The translations under genes and the position numbers were made by a program. The notes below the pieces were generated by a model. It searched no databases and was not told the DNA's origin. It worked only from the letters and a program-made list of their open reading frames with translations. This document shows, one piece after another, positions 1-8,896 of a stretch of 64,000 bases of DNA. How positions within the stretch are numbered: position 1 is the first letter of the stretch; every line of letters starts with the position of its first letter. Source of the stretch: Hymenoscyphus infarciens (lineage: Eukaryota > Ascomycota > Leotiomycetes > Helotiales > Helotiaceae); the NCBI GenBank assembly GCA_001414345.1, contig LLCB01000085.1, positions 1-64,000 on the forward strand. The letters are read 5' to 3'.

Positions 1-57
1 AAAAACCCCCCCCCCCCCCCGGCATTATGAGTCTTCCTCCCCTGGGGAAGTTTGACA
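1..57. other. Contig left edge with poly-C run
   Basis: The window opens with five A followed by a C homopolymer, as often seen at an assembly or contig end. No gene signal is seen before the first coding region. Confidence 0.4.
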
Positions 58-939
58 TCAAGGCTCCAACTCCAACCTCAAAGCAGTGTGATACTCTGCC
101 CTCTCACCATGGCTGCAGTTTTTGGTTCGCTTCTTAAGCCCCTTTCTCGTCAACTCCTCCTCCAAAAATTTGACGGCAGCAACCCATTTCGCCTCATCAC
201 TTTCCCGTCCATCCTCACCATGTTTGAACTGTCGCCAGAAATCGTAGGTGTCATCTCTATATATCGTAGCAAGACCTCCAACCTTCTCATCGTCATCATA
301 AATCTTGACAGTACGTGTAGCAATCCCACTCTGACGCTTCCTTGCATCGGCCAAGAACACCTCCATTAGACTGTCCCAAGTCTCCTGGCTGATGAACTCG
401 GAGACATCCTTCTCTCCATTCTCAAACCCCTCGTAGATAGAAACTGCTTCGTCATGGTATTCTTGTATGGCGACTCTCTCTTCGCGCTCGAGTTTTCGGC
501 AGTATAGAATGGTGTTTAAGGCTGAGATAGGGGATTTCATATCTTTGATGATGCTTTTGTATACTCCATTCCGGAAATTTTGACGATCCATTGCGATGAT
601 GAGTTCGGACTTGAGGGGTTCGTCGATGATAGCTTCCTTTGCCTTTCGGGCAGCTTTCGGTTCCTTTTTTGGTTCCTTCGGTTCAGGTTCGAGGAGATCC
701 TCCACTATTATTACGTCGGTCTTTTGCGCAGACGCCGATTCCTTTTTCTCTTCAACTTCGATGGCTTCTTCCACTTTTCCATCACAAGCAGTTTGGGCGG
801 GTCCCGACCTCTTTGCTTCAGCTTTGAGGGTTGCGTCCACTATCGCATCATCGCTCGCTGGGTCCGGTCCCGATTTTGCCTTCTCTGATGGACTGGCAGA
901 TAAGAGGCTTCGTATTAAAGGGGTTGAGGGAGGTGACAT
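58..939 (-). CDS. Hypothetical charged protein, 293 aa
   Basis: Single open reading frame on the minus strand with a true ATG at 939. No known domain is recognised. The first 115 residues are low-complexity and rich in E, K, A and P, with repeated KEPK-type runs, so probably disordered. Residues 115-290 look like a folded alpha-helical region with many W, Y and charged residues, for example the stretch TYDFWRQFKHGEDG. No signal peptide or membrane segment is visible. The length, absence of internal stops and biased composition favour a real gene. An intron close to either end cannot be excluded because the gene sits at the window edge. Function unknown. Confidence 0.6.
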   Translation of the reverse strand: MSPPSTPLIRSLLSASPSEKAKSGPDPASDDAIVDATLKAEAKRSGPAQTACDGKVEEAIEVEEKKESASAQKTDVIIVEDLLEPEPKEPKKEPKAARKAKEAIIDEPLKSELIIAMDRQNFRNGVYKSIIKDMKSPISALNTILYCRKLEREERVAIQEYHDEAVSIYEGFENGEKDVSEFISQETWDSLMEVFLADARKRQSGIATRTVKIYDDDEKVGGLATIYRDDTYDFWRQFKHGEDGRESDEAKWVAAVKFLEEELTRKGLKKRTKNCSHGERAEYHTALRLELEP

Positions 940-1632
940 TTGCGCAGATGGTGGTTGTGTTGGAGGTGTTAAGGTCGGTTATGTAATGTTGTCTCGCAAT
1001 GTAGATAGGGTTATCTTGTTGAACAAGAGGGGTATTAGGCTAGGCATATGGAGACTGCGAGTTTCCTCACATAGCTTGCTTGCATTCCCAACCAAAGGTG
1101 AATCGCTTAAATCTCTACCCAGCTGGCCATGGAACGCCAGAGAAATGTCTCCAACACTCAACTTCCTGTTTCAGAACCTTCTTGCGTTTTTTGACGCCCC
1201 CACCTGCCCCCCAAAACATAGGCACAAGAGCCCACTAACACCCTACAAATCCAAGTAGCCCAATAAGGAGCATGCTTTCAATTCATTTGTTCAATCAGAC
1301 AGGCCCACGAACCAAGCTCACTTGGCGTAGTGGGAAGTGGTTGTTTCACACACTCCGAGAGCCGCTGTGCATACATGTAATACCAACTAGCGCAGAATGA
1401 ATTAGACTCCAAAGAAAAAAGTCCCTGTGGTGGTAACCATTGGGGGGCTTGGTCGTCTTGAGTCACAGCTCTACGGGGTTGTATACATCTTTTGCCAATT
1501 TTTCCTTTTTTCTTCTTCTTTTTTACAGAACCGGGCGGTAAGGAGTTGGCGACCCTCGTCTCAGCAGGCAGCTTTTTACATTGCTTCTGCTTAACCCGTA
1601 TCCCAAGCACTCCTCTCAATTGCACCCATATC
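940..1632. other. Intergenic, no gene seen
   Basis: About 690 bases between two minus-strand coding candidates. Open frames here lack ATG starts or protein-like composition. This is presumably the 5' region of the gene at 58-939 and the 3' region of the next candidate. Confidence 0.4.
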
Positions 1633-2043
1633 TCACATTACCAAGCAACACACCCCAACATTATCTAACAATGTTGGGTGCACAACCCTCCTTTCTAATT
1701 CATCAAGCCGTCTCTGTAGTAGATCCACTCGATTGTCGATTACGTTTGCTCGATGCCTCGATTCTGTCAAGCTGCGTTGTAAGGGAGGTTTTGAAGCTTG
1801 CATTCCATCTTCAGTCTGGTTTCTTAATTCTTCATTCTCATCGTCGAGTGTTGGTGTCGTCTTTTCGCGAATGATTCCCAATATTTCCTCAGAGCTTCGC
1901 CTTTCTGGTCCCTTCGGCCATGTGGCACTCTCGTTGGACACGTTAACAAGAGTTCGTTGAGCACTGATGTCGCTGGATTCGAGGAATGTATGTGAGTGAT
2001 GTTTCTCGTTTTCACCAATTTGACTCCTTGGTTTGGGAAACAT
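1633..2043 (-). CDS. Possible small coiled-coil protein, 136 aa
   Basis: ATG-started open frame at 2043 on the minus strand. It is hydrophilic, with a segment near residues 95-120 (VDLLQRRLDELERRV) that has heptad-like spacing of leucine and valine, suggesting a short coiled coil. No known family is recognised. There is no partner gene in the same direction that would suggest a role. It may be one exon of a larger gene or a chance frame, and coding status is uncertain. Confidence 0.35.
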   Translation of the reverse strand: MFPKPRSQIGENEKHHSHTFLESSDISAQRTLVNVSNESATWPKGPERRSSEEILGIIREKTTPTLDDENEELRNQTEDGMQASKPPLQRSLTESRHRANVIDNRVDLLQRRLDELERRVVHPTLLDNVGVCCLVM

Positions 2044-2463
2044 GATTGACCGTGAATTGATTGCCTTTTCGGAAAAATGAGACGGATCTGCTCCCGAGTG
2101 GTGGTGCTCGGCGGATGTGGTGGTAGAACTTTCCTTTTCCTTTCCCTTGGGAAATAATTGGAGAGGAGGAAGTGACAGTGCTCACTCGTGGTTGCCGATG
2201 TTCTGAAAGTTTTCTTACAGAAGGTTCGAAATCAGGGTGCTATGGTTGATAGTGCATTTGAGAAGGAGTAGAAGAAGTCTTGAAGGGAAATATTGCACTT
2301 CAAAAGATTCTTTCAATTTCTTTGCTAGTTTGGAAAGTTCCAGCACTCCTTTCTCTGGCCTCCCGCTGAAACAAAATCATACTGCTCATCTTCCATGAAA
2401 CCGTCGGGATCCGAATGAAGCCAGGTTTCTGGAACCATCCAGATAGTTTTGGTTCAATGGTTT
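2044..2463. other. Intergenic, no gene seen
   Basis: Holds the 3' flank of the Ada-like gene and the 5' flank of the candidate at 1633-2043. No convincing coding or structural signal was seen. Confidence 0.35.
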
Positions 2464-3144
2464 CTATATCGGTAGCTCGAAATAAGAAGAAAATGGTGGA
2501 CATTCTTCCATCGCGTATCCTAAAACGAGACCTTCCATATTCTCGGAATTGAAAGCAAGAAAATCATGTTCCAAAAACCCAACACCATTATGATCAAAGT
2601 CGTCACCCGTTTGACCATAGTCCCAGAGCGAGTCGAAATGAAACAAAGTTTCCACATCTTGTCTAGAGGCATCCACGGCAACACTTGCATCCTCCATAAC
2701 TTTCCCTGGGTGATTCTCTACTCCTCTTGAAAGACTATTTCGATACTCCCCAACCGTCAAACCCACAACCTTCTTGAAAACCCGACAGAAATGACTCTCG
2801 GTCAACCCCACCTCCTTAGCCAAGCCCTTAACACTCCATTTCTTCTCATTATTTCCCTCTTTTCGAATAAGCTCACATGCTCGATCGACAAAAGCCTTCT
2901 GGGGGTCTCCTTCAGCTTCTTTCAGTTCAGGTCGACACCTCTTGCACGCGCGAAATCCAGCGGCCTCGGCTTGCTCAGCTCCGTCATAGAATTTGATATT
3001 GGCTTTTCGAGCGAGTCTTGATGGACAGGTTGGTCGACAGTAGATTTTGGTAGTTGTGACGGCGTATATGAAACTGCTTGCTGCGAGGGGATTGCGAGAT
3101 TGGAGAGCTGTCCAGCGGGTCGTTGGAGTTGAAAAGTGGGGCAT
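2464..3144 (-). CDS. Ada-type methylphosphotriester-DNA methyltransferase with AraC HTH
   Basis: 226 aa, ATG at 3144. Residues about 8-75 are the Ada N-terminal zinc domain: cysteines at 36, 40, 67 and 70 (IYCRPTCPSR and FRACKRCRPE) have the same 4/27/3 spacing as the four cysteines of E. coli Ada (38, 42, 69, 72). In that family one of these accepts a methyl group from phosphotriesters in DNA. Residues about 95-130 (VKGLAKEVGLTESHFCRVFK) form an AraC-type helix-turn-helix. The last 80 residues are acidic with no known domain. The C-terminal O6-methylguanine transferase part of bacterial Ada is absent here, but it is encoded by the divergent neighbour at 3646. Probably acts in the nucleus as an alkylation sensor and repair protein. 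A bacterial origin of the family is plausible (inference). Confidence 0.85.
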   Translation of the reverse strand: MPHFSTPTTRWTALQSRNPLAASSFIYAVTTTKIYCRPTCPSRLARKANIKFYDGAEQAEAAGFRACKRCRPELKEAEGDPQKAFVDRACELIRKEGNNEKKWSVKGLAKEVGLTESHFCRVFKKVVGLTVGEYRNSLSRGVENHPGKVMEDASVAVDASRQDVETLFHFDSLWDYGQTGDDFDHNGVGFLEHDFLAFNSENMEGLVLGYAMEECPPFSSYFELPI

Positions 3145-3645
3145 TTTGGCCCGAGTTACAGGTGTGCTAGGGAAGGTATCTTTGAATCTGCTTTCTCGAT
3201 TCTTTCTTAAGGGTGGGAAATGAAGACGACAAGGAAGAAGTCCTTATCTCATGGTGTGAGGTGATTAGAATTGTTGTTGGAAGAGAAAAGAGGTTGAAAT
3301 ATGAAGATGAAATAGCATCACGGGCCTGCTCTTGAAGTGACCAATTAGATAAAGGTTCGCTTATCACGCTTTCACGGCTCACATGATTTAAAGAATTTCA
3401 CTTCGCAAGGGAGGGATTCTTCTTTAAATGAGAGTCCCTAAGAGTTTGGTTCCTTCCCTTGAACTTGTTGTTGTGATCAAAGTGGCCAATTAAACACAAA
3501 AGTGGTGACTCAAGAGTCTTGCTCGGGAAGTGACCAATCAGCGCCTTTGCCTCCGATCTTCGAACATTACGGAGTATATTTCCGAGAAACTTCTCGTTCG
3601 TTCCAACATACCTCATCACTCCTCTATCAAAGTTAAAACTTCATA
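3145..3645. promoter_or_regulatory. Shared divergent promoter of the Ada-like and MGMT genes
   Basis: 501 bp lie between two head-to-head ATGs. It contains three copies of AAGTGRCCAAT on the plus strand, at 3335-3345, 3480-3490 and 3528-3538. The first and third belong to a longer imperfect repeat beginning TGCTC. There is also a TGACTCA (AP-1/Gcn4-type) sequence at 3506-3512. CCAAT boxes are known targets of the fungal Hap/CBF complex; whether these copies respond to alkylation is inference. Confidence 0.5.
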
Positions 3646-4162
3646 ATGACTGTAACTCAATTTCAAGAGGTGAGTTTTCCATCCTCGGCACTCGATATCC
3701 AAAGCGAGTCTAACATGAAAACAGCGTGTCTACGCACTCCTCAATCAAATACCTGCCGGTCGTATATCCTCTTACGCAGCATTATCGCGAGCCATCTCAT
3801 CCTCACCAAGAGCCGTTGGTGGAGCTTTAAGAAGAAATCCGTTCGCGCCCGAAGTCCCATGCCATAGAATTATTTGCGCTGATGGTGTAAGTGAGCTTTT
3901 ATAAAACGCCGTCTCTTGCGTTTGATATTCTCGTTGAACCAAAACCCATGCGAATACGCTCTAGTTTAAACTAGCAAAAGGAAAAGGAAAAAGCTAATCT
4001 ATCCTTTAGAACATTGGCGGTTTTAAAGGAGAAGCCCGAGATGCGCCATCGAGTATAAATCAAAAGGAGAAATTGAGGCTTCTGAAAAGCGAGGGAGTTT
4101 TGTTTGATGAGAATGGGAAGTTGTTAGACATGAAAAGATGGTGGGTTGATTTCCGGATCTGA
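3646..4162 (+). CDS. O6-methylguanine-DNA methyltransferase (minimal, 112 aa)
   Basis: Three exons: 3646-3669, 3725-3886 and 4010-4162 (introns GTGAGT..ACAG and GTAAGT..TTTAG, phases consistent). The product is the DNA-binding and catalytic domain of MGMT: RVYALLNQIPAGRISSYAAL is the helix-turn-helix region, R37 in PRAVGGALRRNP corresponds to the base-flipping arginine finger, and PCHR at 53-56 holds the acceptor cysteine C54. The C-terminal NQKEKLRLLKSEGVLFDENG is also typical. The enzyme moves an alkyl group from O6-alkylguanine to its own cysteine. Length matches the small alkyltransferase-like (ATL) proteins, but those carry Trp at the Cys position, so this should be active. The usual N-terminal domain is missing. 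No single open frame shows the gene. Confidence 0.85.
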
Positions 4163-4348
4163 TGTTGATACTGTACAATAGCTTGTGCTGCTGCTTACCT
4201 TCGTAACTGGATACACCATCAAGACAAAAGTATATCCTTTCCGAGATGAAAACCACAGTCCACTTCTTGTTGGAAACATAAGAATATCATCTGAAATGAA
4301 TGATAAGCTAGCTAGAAAATTACGTCGTAGTTGTACTGTAAGACGGAG

Positions 4349-5017
4349 ATGAATTCCCCTGACTCGACTTTAAATTGGTGAAGATCTCTCCCCGCGGTTT
4401 TCAACATTTTCGATTCTCTCTTGAAGATGATCGGTCTACCAAAACCAGCTTTTGCACTTAGTGGCGGCTCAGCAATCCGCTATCCCATCTCAATTCCCCC
4501 TTTCGAGTCAAGAACCCCTCTCCCATCACATCGCTCGCCCAACTTTGGTCCCCAAAGCGAAACCTCAAACTACTGTCCACCTGTCTCTCTCGATCATTGT
4601 GATTCTTGTCGCGGAGTGGTTGCAGCAACGTTGGTACAAGCATGGATCATCTGTCCAACATCCTGGACCCAATTCTCGCTTCAACCAAAATCACCAGAAA
4701 ATAAATCTCGAATTGAACCAACTATCGTGAAGGTATTGAAGAGTGACATGGAAATGTACGAGACAACCTATCTGGCCAATATCAAGACCTCTAAATATGT
4801 TTCAAGGGCTTTTTGTGGAAAGTGTGGGACGCATTTGACCTTTGAATGCACGAAAGAGCCAGGACTTGATAGGAAGATTCCTCGTGATATTACACTCGGA
4901 TCGTTGGATAAGAACAGTTTGGAAATGGAGGGAATGAGACCTGTTATGCAAACGTGGTTGGAGGATGGAATTGATTGGGTGAAGAAGTTGGTGGTTGAAG
5001 GAGAGAAAGGCATTTGA
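4349..5017 (+). CDS. GFA/CENP-V-fold zinc protein, divergent
   Basis: Best model: exon 1 4349-4377, intron 4378-4461 (GTGAAG..CTTAG), exon 2 4462-5017, 194 aa. Without the intron, an ATG at 4427 opens the same frame. The fold is that of glutathione-dependent formaldehyde-activating (GFA) enzymes: DHCDSCR near residue 55, then RAFCGKCGTHLTFEC near 130 and DITLGSLD after it. The family's first metal site normally has C-x-C-G near the start. Here the spliced model gives CGGSAIRY, keeping the first Cys but with Gly at the second. The first Cys of the usual C-x-C-x-x-C is Asp. Catalytic activity is therefore doubtful. It lies 187 bp downstream of the MGMT gene in the same direction, which may matter because demethylation chemistry yields formaldehyde (inference). 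Confidence 0.65.
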
Positions 5018-5542
5018 GGAGCGCGATATGGTCTGGGGTTTCAAAAATGTACCCAAAACAGAATCGCTAAAAGCAGCATGTTTATGGGGACTTCTGCCCA
5101 CCTAGGCCTTACTCCAGCTACTAAATCACTTTTTCCTTCGTGAATTTCAGAAAAACGACACTTTTGAACTTGCAAGAGTATATCTTTTGGCGGGCGAGTA
5201 GTTATCCCTCTATGTGGTGAATTGGGTGTTGGAGGGGGCCCGGGGCAACCTTTTTCTTGGCAAGGACTAAAGAGCAGTGAATAGAAGTAGCGCAAACTAG
5301 CGCGAAGCTAACCGAAGTTCCCATCTCAGAGACAAGTATCCATTCAGTTTAAGATTACAACGCCTTCTTGCCATACAGGACCGGACCTCCTTCGATCACG
5401 AAAAGAAATCCATGTCCGCAAGCGATTGCAGACAAAACTCGCGTCGTGAGAGGCTCTCGAGACTACACTTGAATTCGCAAGCTACGATAACCTCAAACAA
5501 CGATATCAATCTCATAGTAACTTCTTGTCTAGTCCTTATCGT
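5018..5542. other. Intergenic, no gene seen
   Basis: Holds the 3' flank of the GFA-like gene and the promoter of the 2EXR gene. Minus-strand open frames here are short and lack family resemblance. Confidence 0.4.
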
Positions 5543-6607
5543 ATGGTAGGTTGGCAAACGGAGGAGATACTGGTTCGTACTGACTATCGACAGGCGGACT
5601 TAGATCGACAAGAAGAATTACATGAAGAACGTACGAGACAGCGAATTGCGGCAAGATTGGGCCATTTTGAGCGCAGCGTGCAGATCAAAGATAAGATCTA
5701 CGATTTCAAGGGTTGGGACCCAGCAGACCGCACCCAACGTCAAGCAGCCAAGGTAGCAGATAACGACTTGCCAATACTAAAGTTGTGGACAACAATGAGC
5801 AATCTCGTTCTTAACAACTTTGTTCAGGCCGACAACACCTTCCACCGATTCTCAAGCTTCGCACCAGAAGTTCGCCAAAAGATCTGGCACTTTGCTATCA
5901 TGGACAAACTCAGCGATCTCACACCGAAAATCATCAGAATCGAAAGAGCTGCCATCAACTTCTACGACATGTTATATTGTGGTTACAGGGTGCCATGGGC
6001 ACAAGAACCGATGAAGGCGACCCGAAACATCCGACACCATTTATTGACCTTCTTCCTCAAAGTCTGCAAAGAATCCAGCGAAATTTCTCAACTCTACCAC
6101 GGCATCCATCCTCTCCTCGAAGGCTCCGAACTCGTTCCAGGCAAATTGTACTTTAAGTGCGATATCGACACCCTTGCCATCATATGGACAAGCTATGAAG
6201 ACAGACTCCACTGCGGCATCGAAAAGATCATTGAAACCACAATTCCCTTGGTCGAATCCCTTCGAGTTTACATCAAATTCGACAAATCGGGGCCTAGCAA
6301 CGATCTCCAAATGTTGTTCGGGACCTGGAAGAATGGTGGAGAAGCCGCTTTACACCGCCGACAACTTGAAAGATTTGTTACACATCATCCTTTCACAAAT
6401 CTCAAGAAGTTGGAGTTTATGGTCGATGGAGAAGAAAATGGGGAATATATTCCGGGAGTGGGATCCACCAGACCCGAAATTCGCCGCGAGGAGTTTACGG
6501 AAGTAATGACGCGCCACTTTTTCAAACCAGCTTATGCCGCATCGTCAGTTCCTGAAGTTATCTTTTCAACTTACGAAAGGCAGACGATCACGCGTTGGGC
6601 TTCTTAA
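5543..6607 (+). CDS. 2EXR domain protein, 354 aa
   Basis: Single exon. The frame is open from 5525, but the first ATG is at 5543 and is chosen as the start. Near residues 100-120 is FHRFSSFAPEVRQKIWHFAI, the F-x-x-F-x-x-P-E-[VI]-R-x-x-I-W signature of the 2EXR family, an F-box-like fungal domain of unknown function that is greatly expanded in Leotiomycetes and Sordariomycetes. The N-terminus is Glu/Arg/Gln-rich and probably helical. No signal peptide or membrane segment. It is unrelated in sequence to its neighbours. Molecular function unknown. Confidence 0.75.
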   Translation: MVGWQTEEILVRTDYRQADLDRQEELHEERTRQRIAARLGHFERSVQIKDKIYDFKGWDPADRTQRQAAKVADNDLPILKLWTTMSNLVLNNFVQADNTFHRFSSFAPEVRQKIWHFAIMDKLSDLTPKIIRIERAAINFYDMLYCGYRVPWAQEPMKATRNIRHHLLTFFLKVCKESSEISQLYHGIHPLLEGSELVPGKLYFKCDIDTLAIIWTSYEDRLHCGIEKIIETTIPLVESLRVYIKFDKSGPSNDLQMLFGTWKNGGEAALHRRQLERFVTHHPFTNLKKLEFMVDGEENGEYIPGVGSTRPEIRREEFTEVMTRHFFKPAYAASSVPEVIFSTYERQTITRWAS

Positions 6608-7292
6608 TCATTACTTGCAAATGTTTGAGCGAATAAATGGGAGTTTGGGAGGGAATATTTCTTGTTCAATAAATGCCAATGATTTGGGAGATTTGCGCTA
6701 TATGTCGACAAGTGACCCAATCTTTGTTCATGGAATATTAAAAATGGAGGAGATCTTTACTTAGGACTTTGTAGATTCAGTGGAATCAATTCTCCTCAAA
6801 ACCTGAAAGTAGCCATGACGGACCGCAACATTGCTAATGAATGAAAAGTAATCGGTGACTGCAAACATACATCGGGTCCTATGCTTGTTTTCTAGACAAA
6901 CTTCCCAGAAGAGAAGTATAGAATAATGCACTCTCTCAAAGGTCATAAGCACCACTATCAAGATTGTAGTGAAATGGCACTGTCAGATCAAACGATCAAA
7001 CAACAGCTTCTACCTTTAGACCATCAGAAGGAGTCTCTCAAAACCGAAGGTAAGGGTTACGACCATCGCGCTGCTGGAACTTAAAACATAGGTAGACCGC
7101 CTCTCCCACCGCGTTGCGACTAGATTCCAGCCATAACAACACTAAAACCCTTACTCTTGACCGCCCGGCGCAACCTGGCTGCCCCTTTCCTCACCGATAA
7201 CATGCCGTAGAGAAACGTCGCAAGGTTCTTTACTCTAACAAGGTATAATCACAATTGAATCATGCTAATTTTGTCAAAAAAAAAAGACATCT
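6608..7292. other. Intergenic, no gene seen
   Basis: 3' flank of the 2EXR gene. Only short frames without protein-like character. A few near-repeats follow further right. Confidence 0.35.
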
Positions 7293-7429
7293 GAACAGTT
7301 AGTTAATTGACTTGTCGAGCGGAGCTCAAGGCTCGAGCACTCATTGGTTAACTGCATATAGGCTAGGCGGGGGAACAGTTAATTATTGACTTGTCGAGAG
7401 GAGCTTAATACTCACTCCTTGGTTAACTG
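7293..7429. repeat. Two tandem copies of a ~60-bp unit
   Basis: Copy 1 is 7293-7354 and copy 2 is 7373-7429. Both start GAACAGTTA, share ATTGACTTGTCGAG and GGAGCT near the middle, and end TTGGTTAACTG. Each unit begins and ends with partly inverted AGTTAA/TTAACT sequences, so each could fold into a stem. Function unknown. Confidence 0.6.
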
Positions 7430-8182
7430 ACAAGTCCAAGGGGGTATGTAGTATTGTGATAGCACAGATGTTATTTGTGGTTGTGAATGAAATGTTGGAA
7501 TTGTGGGGATAAGTGGAGAACCTGAAGGTTAAGCGAGGGGATTGGTGGGGGGGGGAGCTTTGGGCTATTTTGGAAGGTTAGTTTCTTTGTTCTTCTTCTA
7601 ACTACACCTCACACTCCGAGAAGACTACAAGAGCGGGCTTACATTATGCGCTGGCTCAAAGAGCCTTATATAGCAATATCCTCCTGTCATTGAAACCCGG
7701 TCGCTGCCGCTCAGCATCGACCGCGCACCTCAACTTTGGTCGGAACACGGACTCGCACCGAATATCTACACGATGAAGTCATTTTGTAACTTACGTAAAT
7801 GATGGCATGTATGGTTCAGCAATTATCTAGCAAGTCTCTATAATAACTTTCATGTTTTGTGTCATGAAAAATGAGGCGTTGGGGGTCGTCGAGAACCTCG
7901 AGCAGAATTTATAGGGAATTCGTGTGAGCGAGTCTCAGGCATATCGCTCATTGATCAGAGACACAATTATAGACCAAAAACGCAATAGCATGTTTTTTTG
8001 GGACAGTCTGACGAAGTTGTAATTGGCAAACCGTCTAAGTGAATACAATTATCCATCCTGCCACTATCCCTCCCAACCGTGATCAACTTTCGCAGCCAAG
8101 ATGTGCCACTTTTTCTCACGCTCCCAGGTATTTCGTATCAATTCCCCCTGAAGAGGCCTTTAACCACTCCCAGCCAGGGCGC
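7430..8182. other. Gene-free stretch with 3' block of a duplication
   Basis: No coding signal. Positions about 7965-8052 form the 3' flank of the membrane-protein gene and match 9622-9700 beside its decayed copy, so the duplicated segment extends beyond the coding region. Confidence 0.4.
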
Positions 8183-8833
8183 CTACACCTTTTCACAGAA
8201 CAGTTTGTCTTTCCCCTCACCCTCCGTGAGCAAAACTCCGTCTTCCTTTTCAGTCCACTCCCCCTCCAGCTCTTCCGCCTCCAAAAGCCACTCTTCCCCA
8301 TTCATTATTGCCTGATGAGAACTACGCATCGCAGAAAATGCATAGTAAGCAACCCCCCCAAAGGCCAAAGCTTCAACGAAGAAGAACGGCAAATTTGCAA
8401 TCAACACGTGCTTGTCAATACTCCAATCCTCCTTGATCACATCCGCAGGAATTAGGTTGCAAGTCCCAGCCAAGACGTGGAAACACACTGTAGTAAAGCA
8501 TAGTGAGCCAGCGCATAGCTCGCTTCGTGTTAAGTTGACGATTCGTTTCGCCCGGGGAGCCCAGTTGAACTTGTTCAGTAGGTCCGATGTTGGATGCTTC
8601 GCAAGGTAGACGAGGTGGACGATGCTCGCCATGGCATAAATGACAAGTAGAAAGATCCAGTGGAGTCCGTACTCAATCTTTGTTGGTGCTACGTTGACAT
8701 TGAACCAGGTGGATGGTACAGTGAATATGACGAACAGTAGGAGGGGCACAGCGAAGATGATGAGAGGTACTTGGAGTTCCAAGAGGAAAAGTTTAAAAAC
8801 CAGGGCACCCATGGTAAAGGTTTGTTTAGACAT
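8183..8833 (-). CDS. Multi-spanning membrane protein, uncharacterised, 216 aa
   Basis: Single frame with ATG at 8833. Hydrophobic segments near residues 12-45, 55-78, 105-125 and 145-168 predict about four membrane spans. The loop between spans 2 and 3 is basic (KFNWAPRAKRIVNLTRSEL). The C-terminus is Glu-rich and probably cytosolic. No named family is recognised. A good TATA box (CTATAAATA on the minus strand, plus-strand 8888-8896) lies about 55 bp before the ATG. Two decayed relatives exist in the window, one about 1.5 kb away at 10045-10371 and one at about 25375-25870; all three share similar leader sequences. This copy is the only intact one, so it is probably the parent gene. Confidence 0.6.
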   Translation of the reverse strand: MSKQTFTMGALVFKLFLLELQVPLIIFAVPLLLFVIFTVPSTWFNVNVAPTKIEYGLHWIFLLVIYAMASIVHLVYLAKHPTSDLLNKFNWAPRAKRIVNLTRSELCAGSLCFTTVCFHVLAGTCNLIPADVIKEDWSIDKHVLIANLPFFFVEALAFGGVAYYAFSAMRSSHQAIMNGEEWLLEAEELEGEWTEKEDGVLLTEGEGKDKLFCEKV

Positions 8834-8887
8834 TGCGTGTCGGTGTCTTGTCTTCTGACAGGAGAGAGCGTCCTAAGCAAGGGCATA

Positions 8888-8896
8888 TATTTATAG
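8888..8896 (-). promoter_or_regulatory. TATA box of the membrane-protein gene
   Basis: CTATAAATA on the minus strand, preceded by CTCGCTTGATTAGCGC upstream. The same arrangement (CTCGCTTAGCTAGCG, then a CTATAAATA-like box) stands before the decayed copy at 10371. Confidence 0.5.

Noticed and set aside
1278..1625. Lys-rich minus frame of 115 codons
   Set aside because: No ATG start and a lysine homopolymer from a T-run; no protein-like features.
4421..4461. Frameshift explanation for the missing C-x-C in the GFA-like gene (SFCT in another frame)
   Set aside because: One frame does contain a Cys just upstream, but it lacks a start and would give a spacing that does not fit the family; an intron from 4378 to 4461 explains the start better.
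5525..5542. Six extra codons before the 2EXR ATG
   Set aside because: They begin at TTG; a nuclear fungal gene should start at the ATG at 5543. The same applies to extended starts at 28300, 31303 and 55156.
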